Shown here one piece after another: positions 9,696 to 20,594 of a DNA stretch of 38,667 nt. Position numbers and translations under genes: made by a program. The notes beneath the pieces are model-generated. The model made no database searches. It saw only the letters and a list, made by a program, of their open reading frames with translations, and was not told where the DNA came from. Source of the DNA: Serpentinimonas sp. (GTDB taxonomy: Bacteria > Pseudomonadota > Gammaproteobacteria > Burkholderiales > Burkholderiaceae_C); contig JALOSG010000004.1 in assembly GCA_025458665.1 (NCBI GenBank), positions 1 through 38,667 of the forward strand, in the 5' to 3' direction. Numbering within the stretch: position 1 is the first letter of the stretch; every line of letters begins with the position of its first letter.

Positions 9696-11341
9696 ACGCC
9701 CCCGCAGGCCAGAACGTGCAGCCTGGCACGCCGCTGCTGGAGGTGCAGAACCTGAGCGTAGGCTTTGGCGGCCAGCCGGTGGTGCAGGGCCTGAACCTGA
9801 CACTGCGTGCCGGGGAGAAGCTGGCGCTGGTGGGTGAATCGGGCTCCGGGAAAACCGTCTCGGCGTTGAGCCTGCTCAAGCTGGTGCCGCAGGCCGAGGT
9901 GACTGGCACCGCGCGCCTGAATGGCCGCGACCTGCTGCAACTGAGCGAGCGCGAACTGCGTGGCGTGCGCGGCGATGAGGTGGCCTGCATTTTCCAGGAG
10001 CCCATGACGGCGCTCAACCCGCTCTACACCATAGGCAACCAGATTGCCGAAGTGCTCACCTTCAAGAAGGGCCTGCCCCCGCGCGAGGCCCACCAGCGCG
10101 TGCTGGAACTGTTGGTAGCCACCGGCATACCCGAGCCGGAACGCCGCGCCAACGCCTTCCCGCACCAGCTCAGCGGCGGGCAGCGCCAGCGCGCCATGAT
10201 TGCCATGGCGTTGGCCAGCGAGCCCAAGCTTCTCATTGCCGACGAGCCCACCACCGCGCTGGACGCCAGCCTGCGCGTGCAGATGCTGGACTTGCTGGAT
10301 GCCCTGCAGGTGCGCCTGGGCATGGCCGTGCTCATCATCACCCACGACCTGCACCTGGTGAAGCGCTTTGCCCACCGCATTGCCGTCATGGAAAAGGGCT
10401 TGCTGGTGGAGCAGGGGCCTGTGGCCGATGTGTTTGCACGGCCACAACACCCCTACACCCAGAAGCTGCTGAACAGCCGGCCGCAGCGCCCAGCGGATCT
10501 TGACCGCGTGGCCGCCGAGGGCGCCGCGCCGATGAGCGCCCAGGCACTGAAAGTGGCTTACCCCGTGCCATTGCCTGGCTTGAAAGGCTGGTTCAGGAAA
10601 GGCCGGTTTGAAGCCGTACGCGGCATCGACTTTTCCGTACCAGCTGGCCGTACCCTGGGCGTGGTGGGTGAGTCGGGCTCGGGCAAATCGACCCTGGCGC
10701 TGGCCGCGCTGGGCCTGGTGCCACTGGAAGGTACGTTGCAGGTCATGGGCCAGAGCTGGGCCGCCGTGCAAGGCCAAAAGCATGCTCTGCGCGCCCTGCG
10801 CCAGCAAGTACAGGTGGTGTTCCAGGACCCGTTTTCCTCGTTGTCCCCGCGTTTTTCCATCGAGCAGATCGTGGGTGAGGGCTTGCGCATCCACCACCCG
10901 CAGGCCAGCGAGATGGAGCGGCGCGACCGCGTGCTGGCTGCCTTGAAGGAAGTGGGCTTGCTGGGCGGCCTGACTCAGGAGCAGCAACTGGCCTGGCTGC
11001 AGCGCTACCCGCACGAGTTTTCGGGTGGGCAGCGCCAACGCATTGCCATTGCGCGTGCGCTCATTGTGGAGCCGCGCATGCTGGTGCTCGATGAGCCCAC
11101 CAGCGCGCTGGACGTGACGGTGCAGAAGCAGGTGATTGAGCTGCTGCTGCAACTGCAGCGCCAGCGCGGCCTGAGCTACCTGCTCATTACCCACGACGTG
11201 GACGTGATCTGGGCCATGGCGCACGAAGTCATGGTGATGCGCGAGGGCAGGGTGGTGGAGGCGGGCACAACCGAACGTGTGTTGAAGCAGCCCGAGCATC
11301 CATACACGCAGGCCCTGGTGGGCAGCGCTGCAGCGCTTTGA
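9692..11341 (+). CDS. yejF: ABC transporter ATP-binding protein with two fused ATPase domains (YejF-like)
   Basis: Two Walker A motifs (GESGSGKTVS, GESGSGKSTL) and two signature motifs (LSGGQRQR, FSGGQRQR). Start set to ATG 9692. Confidence 0.93.
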   Translation: MNAPAGQNVQPGTPLLEVQNLSVGFGGQPVVQGLNLTLRAGEKLALVGESGSGKTVSALSLLKLVPQAEVTGTARLNGRDLLQLSERELRGVRGDEVACIFQEPMTALNPLYTIGNQIAEVLTFKKGLPPREAHQRVLELLVATGIPEPERRANAFPHQLSGGQRQRAMIAMALASEPKLLIADEPTTALDASLRVQMLDLLDALQVRLGMAVLIITHDLHLVKRFAHRIAVMEKGLLVEQGPVADVFARPQHPYTQKLLNSRPQRPADLDRVAAEGAAPMSAQALKVAYPVPLPGLKGWFRKGRFEAVRGIDFSVPAGRTLGVVGESGSGKSTLALAALGLVPLEGTLQVMGQSWAAVQGQKHALRALRQQVQVVFQDPFSSLSPRFSIEQIVGEGLRIHHPQASEMERRDRVLAALKEVGLLGGLTQEQQLAWLQRYPHEFSGGQRQRIAIARALIVEPRMLVLDEPTSALDVTVQKQVIELLLQLQRQRGLSYLLITHDVDVIWAMAHEVMVMREGRVVEAGTTERVLKQPEHPYTQALVGSAAAL

Positions 11342-11434
11342 CCCGGTCGGGGCGGGCTGCAAGCCCCGCCACAGCGGCTTGCGGCATACTAGGCCCCGTA
11401 CCCTTTTGAGCAGGCTTGCTCTGTTGGTTTGAAC

Positions 11435-12241
11435 ATGCCCCCAGCTCCGCACTCGGCCAGCGCCCCTTCTGTATCTGTCCCCCGCCCGCCCGTGGGTGTG
11501 TCCTCGCCCATACGGTGGCTGCGGCTGGGCTGGGCCGACCTGGCCGCGCAGCCGCTGCCAGGACTTTTGCATGGGCTCGCGCTGGCGGGCTTTGGCTGGT
11601 TGCTGGTGCTGCTGGCGCGGGATCAGTTCTGGTGGCTCGCGGGGGCATTTTCGGGTTTTCTGATCGTCGCGCCCGTCATGGCCACGGGTTTGTACGAGAT
11701 CAGCCGCAGGCGCGAACTGGGCTTGTCCACGCCCCTGCGGCACATCTGGGCACTCTGGCGTTCCGGCGACCGGCGGCTGGTGGGTTTTGGCGTCTTGCTG
11801 GGCGCTGCAGGTACTGGCTGGGTGCTCACATCGGCCGGGCTGATCACGCTGTGGTCCGAGGTGCCTGTGCAGCGTCCCATGGACTTTGTGCGCCACGTGG
11901 TGCTGGCCGACTCGCCGGGTTTGTTCGAGGTCTGGGTGCTGCTGGGTGCACTGCTGGCTGCGCCCATGTTCGCCTCCACGGTGCTGACGCTGCCCATGCT
12001 GGTGGACACGCGCGCGCCGGTGTGGCACGCCGTGGGGGAAAGCTGGAGGGCTGTGGCGGTGCATCCTTTGCCCATGGCCCTGTGGGCGTTCCTGATCGCC
12101 TTGCTGGTCATGTTGAGCCTGGGCACCCTGCTGTTGGGCCTGGTCGTGCTGGCGCCCCTGCTGGGCCACGCCAGCTGGCACGCCTACCGCGATCTCGCGG
12201 GCGATGCGCGGCTCGGTAGCCGCTCGTCGCAATCCTTCTGA
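11435..12241 (+). CDS. DUF2189-like integral membrane protein
   Basis: About 268 aa with multiple TM segments; WADLAAQPLPGLLHGLALAGFGWLL… GLYEISRRRELG. Confidence 0.8.
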   Translation: MPPAPHSASAPSVSVPRPPVGVSSPIRWLRLGWADLAAQPLPGLLHGLALAGFGWLLVLLARDQFWWLAGAFSGFLIVAPVMATGLYEISRRRELGLSTPLRHIWALWRSGDRRLVGFGVLLGAAGTGWVLTSAGLITLWSEVPVQRPMDFVRHVVLADSPGLFEVWVLLGALLAAPMFASTVLTLPMLVDTRAPVWHAVGESWRAVAVHPLPMALWAFLIALLVMLSLGTLLLGLVVLAPLLGHASWHAYRDLAGDARLGSRSSQSF

Positions 12242-12250
12242 GGAAGCGCT

Positions 12251-12472
12251 GTGCAAGGGTCGGTTTTTGGCTACACCGAGGCGCAGATCGCCCAGTTCGG
12301 CTTGACCTTTGGCGTAGGGGCCTTCATCCTCTACATGTTGTTCATCGTCCTGAATCTGGCCCGCGAATCGAAAGCGGGCAAGTTTGGCACCTTCATTCTT
12401 TTTCTGGTGCTTTCGTTCGGGATGCTGGGATTTCTGGCAAAAAACGCCATCAAGTGGATACTGAATATCTGA
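12251..12472 (+). CDS. DUF2788 small membrane protein
   Basis: 73 aa, GTG start with an AGGAAG RBS upstream; two hydrophobic segments. Confidence 0.75.
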   Translation: MQGSVFGYTEAQIAQFGLTFGVGAFILYMLFIVLNLARESKAGKFGTFILFLVLSFGMLGFLAKNAIKWILNI

Positions 12473-12485
12473 GCGAGCCGACTGC

Positions 12486-14960
12486 ATGAGTGTGAACACA
12501 CCGACCCATTTCTCCCTGCCCAACTGGGACCACGATGACGAGTTTGTGGTGGGCGACAAAAAACTGAAATGTTCGGCCGAAGGATGGAATGGCAATTCCA
12601 TGTCGGGCTACCTGCTGGACTTCAATCCCGAGGCGCGAAGCATCAAATTGCTGCCTACCGGGGCAGACCGGGCTGTGGTGCTCAAGTTCACGCAGATCAA
12701 GCGCCTGAAGCTGGAGCATCTGGACGGCATAGACCGGGATTTCTCTCCCTCCATCCTGAGCGACGACACGGGGCCCGCCTCTGGCTCGGGGCACTTCTCC
12801 TTCGTCATACACCTGAAGGATGCCGCCATTTTTTCGGGTCTCGCGCACGCCCACAAGCGCAAGTCCTACGGGCTGTGGCTGTTCCCCAAGCGCGCGCTGG
12901 ACGACGATCCTTTCCGTGTCTTCATGCCCAAGTCGGCCATCACCCGGCTAGAGATCAAGAACACGGCGGGCCAGTCCGAACTCGACACCGACTTCAAGCC
13001 GCTGGACTTTGACGACACCGTGGCCGCGGAACTGGAGACGCTGGATCTGGCGGAAGCAGTGAATGCGCCATCTTCCATGGTGGAGAACCAGCAGCAATTG
13101 ATGGCGGCCCTGGAGAATCAGGCCAACCTCAAGCCGGTCCCGATTGGTGAGGCGCTGCGTGGGCTCGGCAAGATTTCCCATGAACAGCTGGCTCTGGCGC
13201 TGCAGCGGCAGAAAGAGGACAAGAAAGTCCCTCTGGGCCAGGTGCTGGTGGACATGAAGCTGGTATCTCCGGCCGACCTGCAGGTGGCGTTTGCCCGCAA
13301 GCTGGGCTACCCGTTCGTGGACCTGAAGAAGTTTCCGGTGGACGTGGGCGCGCTGCGCCATGTGTCTTTTGCCATGGCGAGCCGCCTCAAGGTGCTGCCG
13401 GTGCTAGAGATGGGGAACTCCGTGGTGGTGGCCATGCTGGACCCGCTGCAGTTCAAGGTGATTGAAGAACTGGAGTTCACCACCCAGCGCAAAGTCATTC
13501 CGGTAGTGACCACCAGCACCGATCTGCCGCTGACCATTGCCAAGCTCTACCGCGGTCTTGGTGCGACCGACGAGCCCGTGGATGGGCAGACTGCGCGCGA
13601 TGAGCCTGCCAGCACCGGCGCGGCCAACGGCAGTGGCATGGACGCCATGCTACTGGCGGCGGAGCTGGTGGGCGACCAGGCTGGGCGGCAGGACGAGGAG
13701 GTGCAGATCGAGCAGTCGGACAACACGCTGGTCCGTCTCATCAACTCCATGATCACCGAGGCCTACCACCAGGGCGCTTCCGACATCCACATCGAGCCCT
13801 ATCCAGGACGTGAGAAGCTGGTCATCCGCTTCCGGGTGGACGGTGAGATGCGCTCCTACCTGGAGTTGCCTTCGAGCTACCGGAATGCGCTGGTGGCGCG
13901 CATCAAGATCATGTGCGACCTGGATATTTCCGAGCGCCGCAAGCCGCAGGATGGAAAGATCAACTTCGCCAAGTTCGGGCCCCTGCGCATTGAACTGCGC
14001 GTGGCCACCATTCCCACCTCCAGCGGGCTGGAAGATGTGGTGCTGCGCATACTGTCTTCGTCCAAGAGCCTGCCGCTGGAGGCCTTGCACCTGAGCCAGC
14101 ACAACCTGGCACAGATTGCCTACATGGTGGAACGCCCGTACGGGCTGTTCCTGTGCGTGGGCCCCACGGGCTCGGGCAAGACCACCACCCTGCACTCGGC
14201 CCTGCAGCGGGTGAATACGCCCAACCGGAAAATCTGGACCGCCGAAGACCCCGTGGAAATCACCCAGCGCGGGCTGCGCCAGATCCAGGTCAACCCCAAG
14301 ATAGGCTGGACCTTTGCCACCGCGTTGCGTTCGCTGCTGCGTGCCGACCCCGACGTGATCATGGTGGGCGAGATTCGCGATGGTGAAACGGCGGAGATTG
14401 CCGTGGAGGCGTCGCTCACCGGCCACCTGGTGCTCTCCACGCTGCACACCAACTCGGCCGCGGAAACCATCACCCGCCTGATCGATCTGGGTGTGGACCC
14501 GTTCTCTTTTGCCGATTCCCTGCTGGGTGTTCTGGCCCAGCGCCTGGTGCGCAGTTTCTGCAAGGCGTGTGTGAAGGAATCCCCCATGACGCCCGACCGG
14601 CTGGACGAGCTGGTGGCCGACTACCAGGCGGCGCTGCCCCACGACCATCCCGAACGCGACCGCGACGCGCTGGTCAGCCGGTGGAAACAGCAGCTGGGTC
14701 GGCAGGGCAGGTTGTACGAATACAAGCCTGTGGGTTGCGAGCAGTGTGGCCAGACCGGCTACCGGGGCCGCGTGGCCATCCATGAACTGCTGTCCACATC
14801 GCCCGAGGTGCGGCGCAAGATACAGGCCCGCGGCCGCCCTGACGAGATACAGGCCCTGGCCATGATGGAGGGCCTGCGCACCCTGCGCCAGGACGGTATA
14901 GAAAAGGTCTTGCAAGGCCAGACCAGTCTGGCCGAAGTGCGCTCAGGCGCGAACGCCTGA
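12486..14960 (+). CDS. GspE/PulE/PilB-family secretion/pilus ATPase with extended N-terminus
   Basis: 824 aa. Walker A GPTGSGKTT, Asp/His boxes, LRADPDVIMVGEIRDGETAEIAVEASLTGHLVLSTLHTNSA, and a CxxC zinc-binding region. The N-terminal ~210 aa is not the usual MshEN/T2SSE_N arrangement. Confidence 0.93.
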   Translation: MSVNTPTHFSLPNWDHDDEFVVGDKKLKCSAEGWNGNSMSGYLLDFNPEARSIKLLPTGADRAVVLKFTQIKRLKLEHLDGIDRDFSPSILSDDTGPASGSGHFSFVIHLKDAAIFSGLAHAHKRKSYGLWLFPKRALDDDPFRVFMPKSAITRLEIKNTAGQSELDTDFKPLDFDDTVAAELETLDLAEAVNAPSSMVENQQQLMAALENQANLKPVPIGEALRGLGKISHEQLALALQRQKEDKKVPLGQVLVDMKLVSPADLQVAFARKLGYPFVDLKKFPVDVGALRHVSFAMASRLKVLPVLEMGNSVVVAMLDPLQFKVIEELEFTTQRKVIPVVTTSTDLPLTIAKLYRGLGATDEPVDGQTARDEPASTGAANGSGMDAMLLAAELVGDQAGRQDEEVQIEQSDNTLVRLINSMITEAYHQGASDIHIEPYPGREKLVIRFRVDGEMRSYLELPSSYRNALVARIKIMCDLDISERRKPQDGKINFAKFGPLRIELRVATIPTSSGLEDVVLRILSSSKSLPLEALHLSQHNLAQIAYMVERPYGLFLCVGPTGSGKTTTLHSALQRVNTPNRKIWTAEDPVEITQRGLRQIQVNPKIGWTFATALRSLLRADPDVIMVGEIRDGETAEIAVEASLTGHLVLSTLHTNSAAETITRLIDLGVDPFSFADSLLGVLAQRLVRSFCKACVKESPMTPDRLDELVADYQAALPHDHPERDRDALVSRWKQQLGRQGRLYEYKPVGCEQCGQTGYRGRVAIHELLSTSPEVRRKIQARGRPDEIQALAMMEGLRTLRQDGIEKVLQGQTSLAEVRSGANA

Positions 14961-14969
14961 GCCTGTTCT

Positions 14970-16229
<1,260 letters not shown>

Positions 16230-16284
16230 GGGCGGGTCTTCCTCGTGGTGTGTGGGGTTCAGGGTTGCGAAAAAATCGTCCGGC

Positions 16285-17373
16285 CTAGCGCGCACCGGCG
16301 CGCTGGGCAAAATGCCAGGCCAGTTCGGCCATGGGCTTGGCGCCCGCGCCCGACTGGCGCGCCTGCGCGCTCGATGCGGTGCCGTCTTCCACCCGCTTGG
16401 CTATGCCTTGCAGAATGGCAGCCAGGCGGAACATGTTGTAGGCCAGGTAAAAGTTCCAGTCGGCCATGAGCTGTTCGGGGGACACCCAGCCCACCTGCTG
16501 GCAGTACAGCGCGATGTATTCCTCTTCCGAAGGAATGCCGAGTTCGGCCAGGTCCAGGCCGGCAATGCCACGGAACATGCCCGGCGGAATGTGCCAGGAC
16601 ATGCAGTGGTAGCTGAAGTCGGCCAGCGGGTGGCCCAGTGTGGAGAGTTCCCAGTCGAGCACGGCCAGCACGCGCGGCTCGTTGGGGTGGAACATGAGGT
16701 TGTCCAGCCGGTAGTCCCCGTGCACCACCGAGACCAGCGCGCTGTCCTGCGCCATGGCGGGCATGTGGCCGGGCAGCCATTCGATGAGCCAGTCCATTTC
16801 GGGAATGGGCTGCGTGATGGAAGCCACGTACTGCTTGGACCAGCGGCCAATCTGGCGCTCGAAATAGTTGCCCGGGCGGCCGTAGTCCGACAGGCCTGCA
16901 GCGGCCACATCGACCTTGTGGAGCTCGGCCAGCACACGGTTCATTTCCAGGTAGTGCGCGCGCCGCTGCTCGGGCGCCATGCCGGGCAGGGATTGCTCCC
17001 ACAGCACGCGCCCTTGCACGTGTTCCATCACGTAGAAAGCGCGCCCCACCACCGACTCGTCCTCGCACAGCACATGCATGTGGGCCACGGGCACGGCGGT
17101 GTGTTCCAGGCCGCGCATGACGCGGAACTCCCGCTCGATGGCGTGCGCCGATGGCAGCAGCTTGGCCACCGGGCCCGGCTTGGCCCGCATGACGTACTGG
17201 CGCGCGGGCGTTTGCAGCCGGTAGGTGGGGTTGGACTGGCCGCCGGGAAACTTCTCTATGGTCAGCGGCCCGGCAAACCCTTCCAGGTTCGCGCCCAGCC
17301 AGCGCTCCAGCGCCGCCACATCGAGGCCGTGGCCGGCGGGCGCTTCGTTCGGGGTGCTTGTCTGCTCTGCCAT
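16285..17373 (-). CDS. APH/ACAD10-type phosphotransferase family protein
   Basis: Brenner-type kinase motif [53 protein letters not shown]. Start MAEQTSTP at 17373. Confidence 0.93.
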   Translation of the reverse strand: MAEQTSTPNEAPAGHGLDVAALERWLGANLEGFAGPLTIEKFPGGQSNPTYRLQTPARQYVMRAKPGPVAKLLPSAHAIEREFRVMRGLEHTAVPVAHMHVLCEDESVVGRAFYVMEHVQGRVLWEQSLPGMAPEQRRAHYLEMNRVLAELHKVDVAAAGLSDYGRPGNYFERQIGRWSKQYVASITQPIPEMDWLIEWLPGHMPAMAQDSALVSVVHGDYRLDNLMFHPNEPRVLAVLDWELSTLGHPLADFSYHCMSWHIPPGMFRGIAGLDLAELGIPSEEEYIALYCQQVGWVSPEQLMADWNFYLAYNMFRLAAILQGIAKRVEDGTASSAQARQSGAGAKPMAELAWHFAQRAGAR

Positions 17374-17428
17374 CGTTATCTTTGTGCTGTCTTTGTACTG
17401 TCTTTGTTGTTCTAGGTGTGGCTGGGGC

Positions 17429-18148
17429 TCAGTGTTCGGCTTCCGCAATGCGAAGCAACAAAGCCCGGTCGCGCACCACCAGGCCGCCCGGCTCTATGCG
17501 GATGGCGTCCTCGCGCTCCATGGTCTTGAGTTCCTGGTTCACCCGCTGGCGGGACGCGCCCAGCAACTGGGCCAGTTCCTCCTGGGCCAGCTGCAGGCCA
17601 ATACGGGTCTCGTTGCCATCCTGCAGGCAGGGCACGCCGTAGCTGCGCACCAGGTGCAACAACTGCTTGGCCAGCCGGGCGCGCAGGGGCAGGGTGTTCA
17701 AGTCTTCCACCAGCCCGAACAGCGTGCGTATGCGGCGCGCCTGCAGCCGCATGAGGGCTTCGTACAGCTCCACATGCACCGTGAGAATTTTCTGGAAGTC
17801 GCTGCGCATGACGCATAGCAGCGTGGTGGGTCCGTGGGCGTAGGCATCGTGCGTGCGCTGGTCGCCGTCGAACATGGCCACATCGCCAAACCACACGCCC
17901 GGCTCCACATAGGTCAGCGTGATCTGCTTGCCCGTGAGCGAGGTGGAACTCACGCGCACGGCACCCTTGGCCACTGCGGACCAGAAGCTGGGCGGGTCGC
18001 CACGGGCAACGATCAGATCGCCGTCCTTGTAGCGTTTCACATGCGCGCATCGGAGTATGTCGTGTCTCAGGGAAGGAGAGAGCGTGTTGAACCAACGCCC
18101 GGCGTTGATCGCTTCTCTTTCGTCCATTGTCAGAATTGGCTCATCCAT
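17429..18148 (-). CDS. Crp/Fnr family transcriptional regulator
   Basis: cNMP-binding β-roll plus C-terminal HTH LAQEELAQLLGASRQRVNQELKTMERE. Start MDEPILTM at 18148. Confidence 0.92.
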   Translation of the reverse strand: MDEPILTMDEREAINAGRWFNTLSPSLRHDILRCAHVKRYKDGDLIVARGDPPSFWSAVAKGAVRVSSTSLTGKQITLTYVEPGVWFGDVAMFDGDQRTHDAYAHGPTTLLCVMRSDFQKILTVHVELYEALMRLQARRIRTLFGLVEDLNTLPLRARLAKQLLHLVRSYGVPCLQDGNETRIGLQLAQEELAQLLGASRQRVNQELKTMEREDAIRIEPGGLVVRDRALLLRIAEAEH

Positions 18149-18204
18149 GGCGTGTCTTTTGGGTGACTGGGGGCGGGGAGGGGAGTCGCGGCGGCGACGC
18201 GGCG

Positions 18205-18984
18205 TCAGCGGTACCGGGCTGGGCGTTTGTCCAGGAACGCCCGTATGCCCTCGGCGGCATTGGGGTGGTGCAGGTTGCGCACGAACTGGTCGCGTTCCTG
18301 GCGCAACTGGGCTGACAGGCTCTGGCTGGGGGCGTCGTTGGCCAGTTCTTTCAGGCTGGCCAGCACGTTGGGCGCGCGGGCGTTGAGTGATTCGGCCAGC
18401 TGCAGGGCACGGTCCAGCGCGGTGCCGGGGTCGGTCACTTCGTTCACCAGACCCAGCTGCTGCAGCCGTTCGGGGCCCATTCGCTCGCCCAGCATGAGCA
18501 GTTGCAGGGCGGTGGCGCGTGGCAGCTGGCGCACCAGCGCCCAGCTGGCGCCGCCGTCGCAGGACAGGCCTACGTTGGCGTAGGCCATGACGAACACGCT
18601 GTTGCGCGCGGCCACCACGAAGTCGCTGGCCAGCGCCAGCGAAAAGCCCGCCCCCGCGCAAGCGCCTTCCACAGCGGCCACCACCGGCTTGGGGAAGACG
18701 CGCAGGGCTTCTATCCAGCTGTGCAGGCCTTCTATGCTTTCGGCCTGCACCTCGGGCGGCTGCTGCCGGTTGGCCAGCAGGCGCTGCAACTGGCCGCCGG
18801 CACAGAAATGCGCGCCCTCGCCGGTGAGCACCACGCTGCGCACCTCGGGGTTGCTGTCGGCGGCGTTCAGGGCTTCCACGCCGGCGGCGTACATTTCGGG
18901 GCCTAAGGCATTGCGGTGCTCGGGGTTGCTCAGGGTGAGCACCATGGTAGCGCCCACACTGTGGCTTTTCAGGGCGGCAGGCAT
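18205..18984 (-). CDS. Enoyl-CoA hydratase family protein
   Basis: Crotonase fold: VVLTGEGAHFCAGGQLQRL…; KPVVAAVEGACAGAGFSLALASDFVVAARNSVF. Confidence 0.93.
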   Translation of the reverse strand: MPAALKSHSVGATMVLTLSNPEHRNALGPEMYAAGVEALNAADSNPEVRSVVLTGEGAHFCAGGQLQRLLANRQQPPEVQAESIEGLHSWIEALRVFPKPVVAAVEGACAGAGFSLALASDFVVAARNSVFVMAYANVGLSCDGGASWALVRQLPRATALQLLMLGERMGPERLQQLGLVNEVTDPGTALDRALQLAESLNARAPNVLASLKELANDAPSQSLSAQLRQERDQFVRNLHHPNAAEGIRAFLDKRPARYR

Positions 18985-18987
18985 GGT

Positions 18988-20508
18988 TCAGTTCTCCGTG
19001 TGCAAAAGGCTCAGGCCCAGGGCGCCGCGGCGGCGCAGCCAGGGGGAGGGGCGGTAGCGGGTATCGCCATACACCGTTTGCAGGTTGAACAGGATTTCCA
19101 GCACGTTGGTGGGGCCCACCTTGTCGCCCATGGCCAGCGGCCCCAGCGGGTAGCCCAGCCCCAGCGTCACGGCGGTTTCCAGGTCCTGCGGGGAACAGAT
19201 GTTCTGCTGGCAGATGTCGGCGGCAATGTTCACGATGGTGGCCACCACACGCTGGGTCACGAAACCTCCGCTGTCGCGCACCACGCTCACGGCTTTGCCA
19301 TCGCGGGCCAACAGGGCGTGTGCCGCGCGGCGCATGTCGGGGCGGGTGGCGGGGTTGGTGGCCAGCACCCGGCGCTTCGTGGCGCTGTCGGGCAGCATCA
19401 TGTCCAGGCCCACGGTGCGGGTGGCATCGAGCCGCTCCACCGCCGCCACCGTGGTCACATCGTGGCCCAGGGGGGCCACCAGAATGAGCGCCTTCTCACT
19501 GGGCTGGGCGCCCGTTTCTATGTGGGCGCCCAGGTCCTTCAGCAGTTGGTAGATTTCGGCGCGGCGGGCGGCGCGGGCGGGTACCCATACCGGGGGCATT
19601 TCGGGCACTTCGGGAACCGCAGGTTCTGGCGGCACTTCGGCCTTGCCGTCGGTGTAGCGGTAAAAGCCTTCGCCGGTTTTGCGGCCCAGCACGCCACCCG
19701 CCAGCCGCTGCGCGGTGATGACGCTGGGGCGGTAGCGCGGCTCTTCGTAGTACTGGTGGTAGATGGACTCCATGACCGGGTGCGACACATCCAGTGCGGT
19801 CAGATCCATCAGTTCGAACGGCCCCAGCCGGAAGCCCATCTGGTCGCGCAGGATGCGGTCGATGGTGGCAAAGTCGGCCACGTTCTCGCTCACGATGCGC
19901 AGCGCCTCGGTGCCGTAGCCGCGCCCGGCGTGGTTCACGATGAAGCCCGGCGTGTCCTGCGCCTGTACCGGGGTGTGGCCCATCTGGCGGGCGTAGTCCA
20001 CCAGCCGGCCGCACAGGGCTGGGTCGGTTTTCAGGCCGGCAATCACTTCCACCACCTTCATGAGCGGCACCGGGTTGAAGAAGTGGAAGCCCGCCAGCCG
20101 CTCCGGGTGCTTCATGCCGTGCGCCATGGCGGTGACGGACAGCGAGGAGGTGTTGGTGGCAATCGCGGCATCTGGGCGCAACACAGCCTCCAGGTCGGCC
20201 AGCAGGGAGCGCTTCACCGCCAGGTTTTCCACAATGGCCTCGACCACCAGATCGCAGCCCGACAGGTCGGCCAGGGCCGAAGCGGGGCGCAGGCGGCCCG
20301 CCAGCACTGCCACCTGATCGGCCGGCAGTTTGCCCTTGGCGGCCAGCTTCTCCCATTGGTCCACCAGGCTGGCGCGGGCGGCTTCCACGGCAGCGGGCTG
20401 TGTGTCGTATAGCCACACGGTGCTACCCGCCTGCGCCGCAATCTGTGCAATGCCCCGGCCCATGGCCCCGGTGCCCACCACGGCCGTGTTTACAAAAGTC
20501 AACACCAT
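18988..20508 (-). CDS. 3-hydroxyacyl-CoA dehydrogenase (two-domain, PaaH/PaaC-type)
   Basis: 506 aa; AVVGTGAMGRGIAQIAAQAGSTVWLYD; NTSSLSVTAMA…; HFFNPVPLMKVVEVI; second C-terminal 3HCDH domain. Confidence 0.93.
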   Translation of the reverse strand: MVLTFVNTAVVGTGAMGRGIAQIAAQAGSTVWLYDTQPAAVEAARASLVDQWEKLAAKGKLPADQVAVLAGRLRPASALADLSGCDLVVEAIVENLAVKRSLLADLEAVLRPDAAIATNTSSLSVTAMAHGMKHPERLAGFHFFNPVPLMKVVEVIAGLKTDPALCGRLVDYARQMGHTPVQAQDTPGFIVNHAGRGYGTEALRIVSENVADFATIDRILRDQMGFRLGPFELMDLTALDVSHPVMESIYHQYYEEPRYRPSVITAQRLAGGVLGRKTGEGFYRYTDGKAEVPPEPAVPEVPEMPPVWVPARAARRAEIYQLLKDLGAHIETGAQPSEKALILVAPLGHDVTTVAAVERLDATRTVGLDMMLPDSATKRRVLATNPATRPDMRRAAHALLARDGKAVSVVRDSGGFVTQRVVATIVNIAADICQQNICSPQDLETAVTLGLGYPLGPLAMGDKVGPTNVLEILFNLQTVYGDTRYRPSPWLRRRGALGLSLLHTEN

Positions 20509-20594
20509 GCGCTTCTCGTCAATGAAAAAGTTGTTAGATATGACAGAATGCCGTCAAACGAATAGTTAAGAATTCAAGACAGAGGGACGTCTCG

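Noticed and set aside
5764-11341. Possible microcin/toxin import or immunity locus
   Set aside because: It is a standard YejABEF-type peptide transporter; no precursor peptide or modification genes are visible around it.
9365-12601. 1078-aa minus-strand ORF spanning yejE/yejF/DUF2189
   Set aside because: Antisense to several well-supported genes with Walker and TM motifs; no recognisable domain. A codon-bias artefact.
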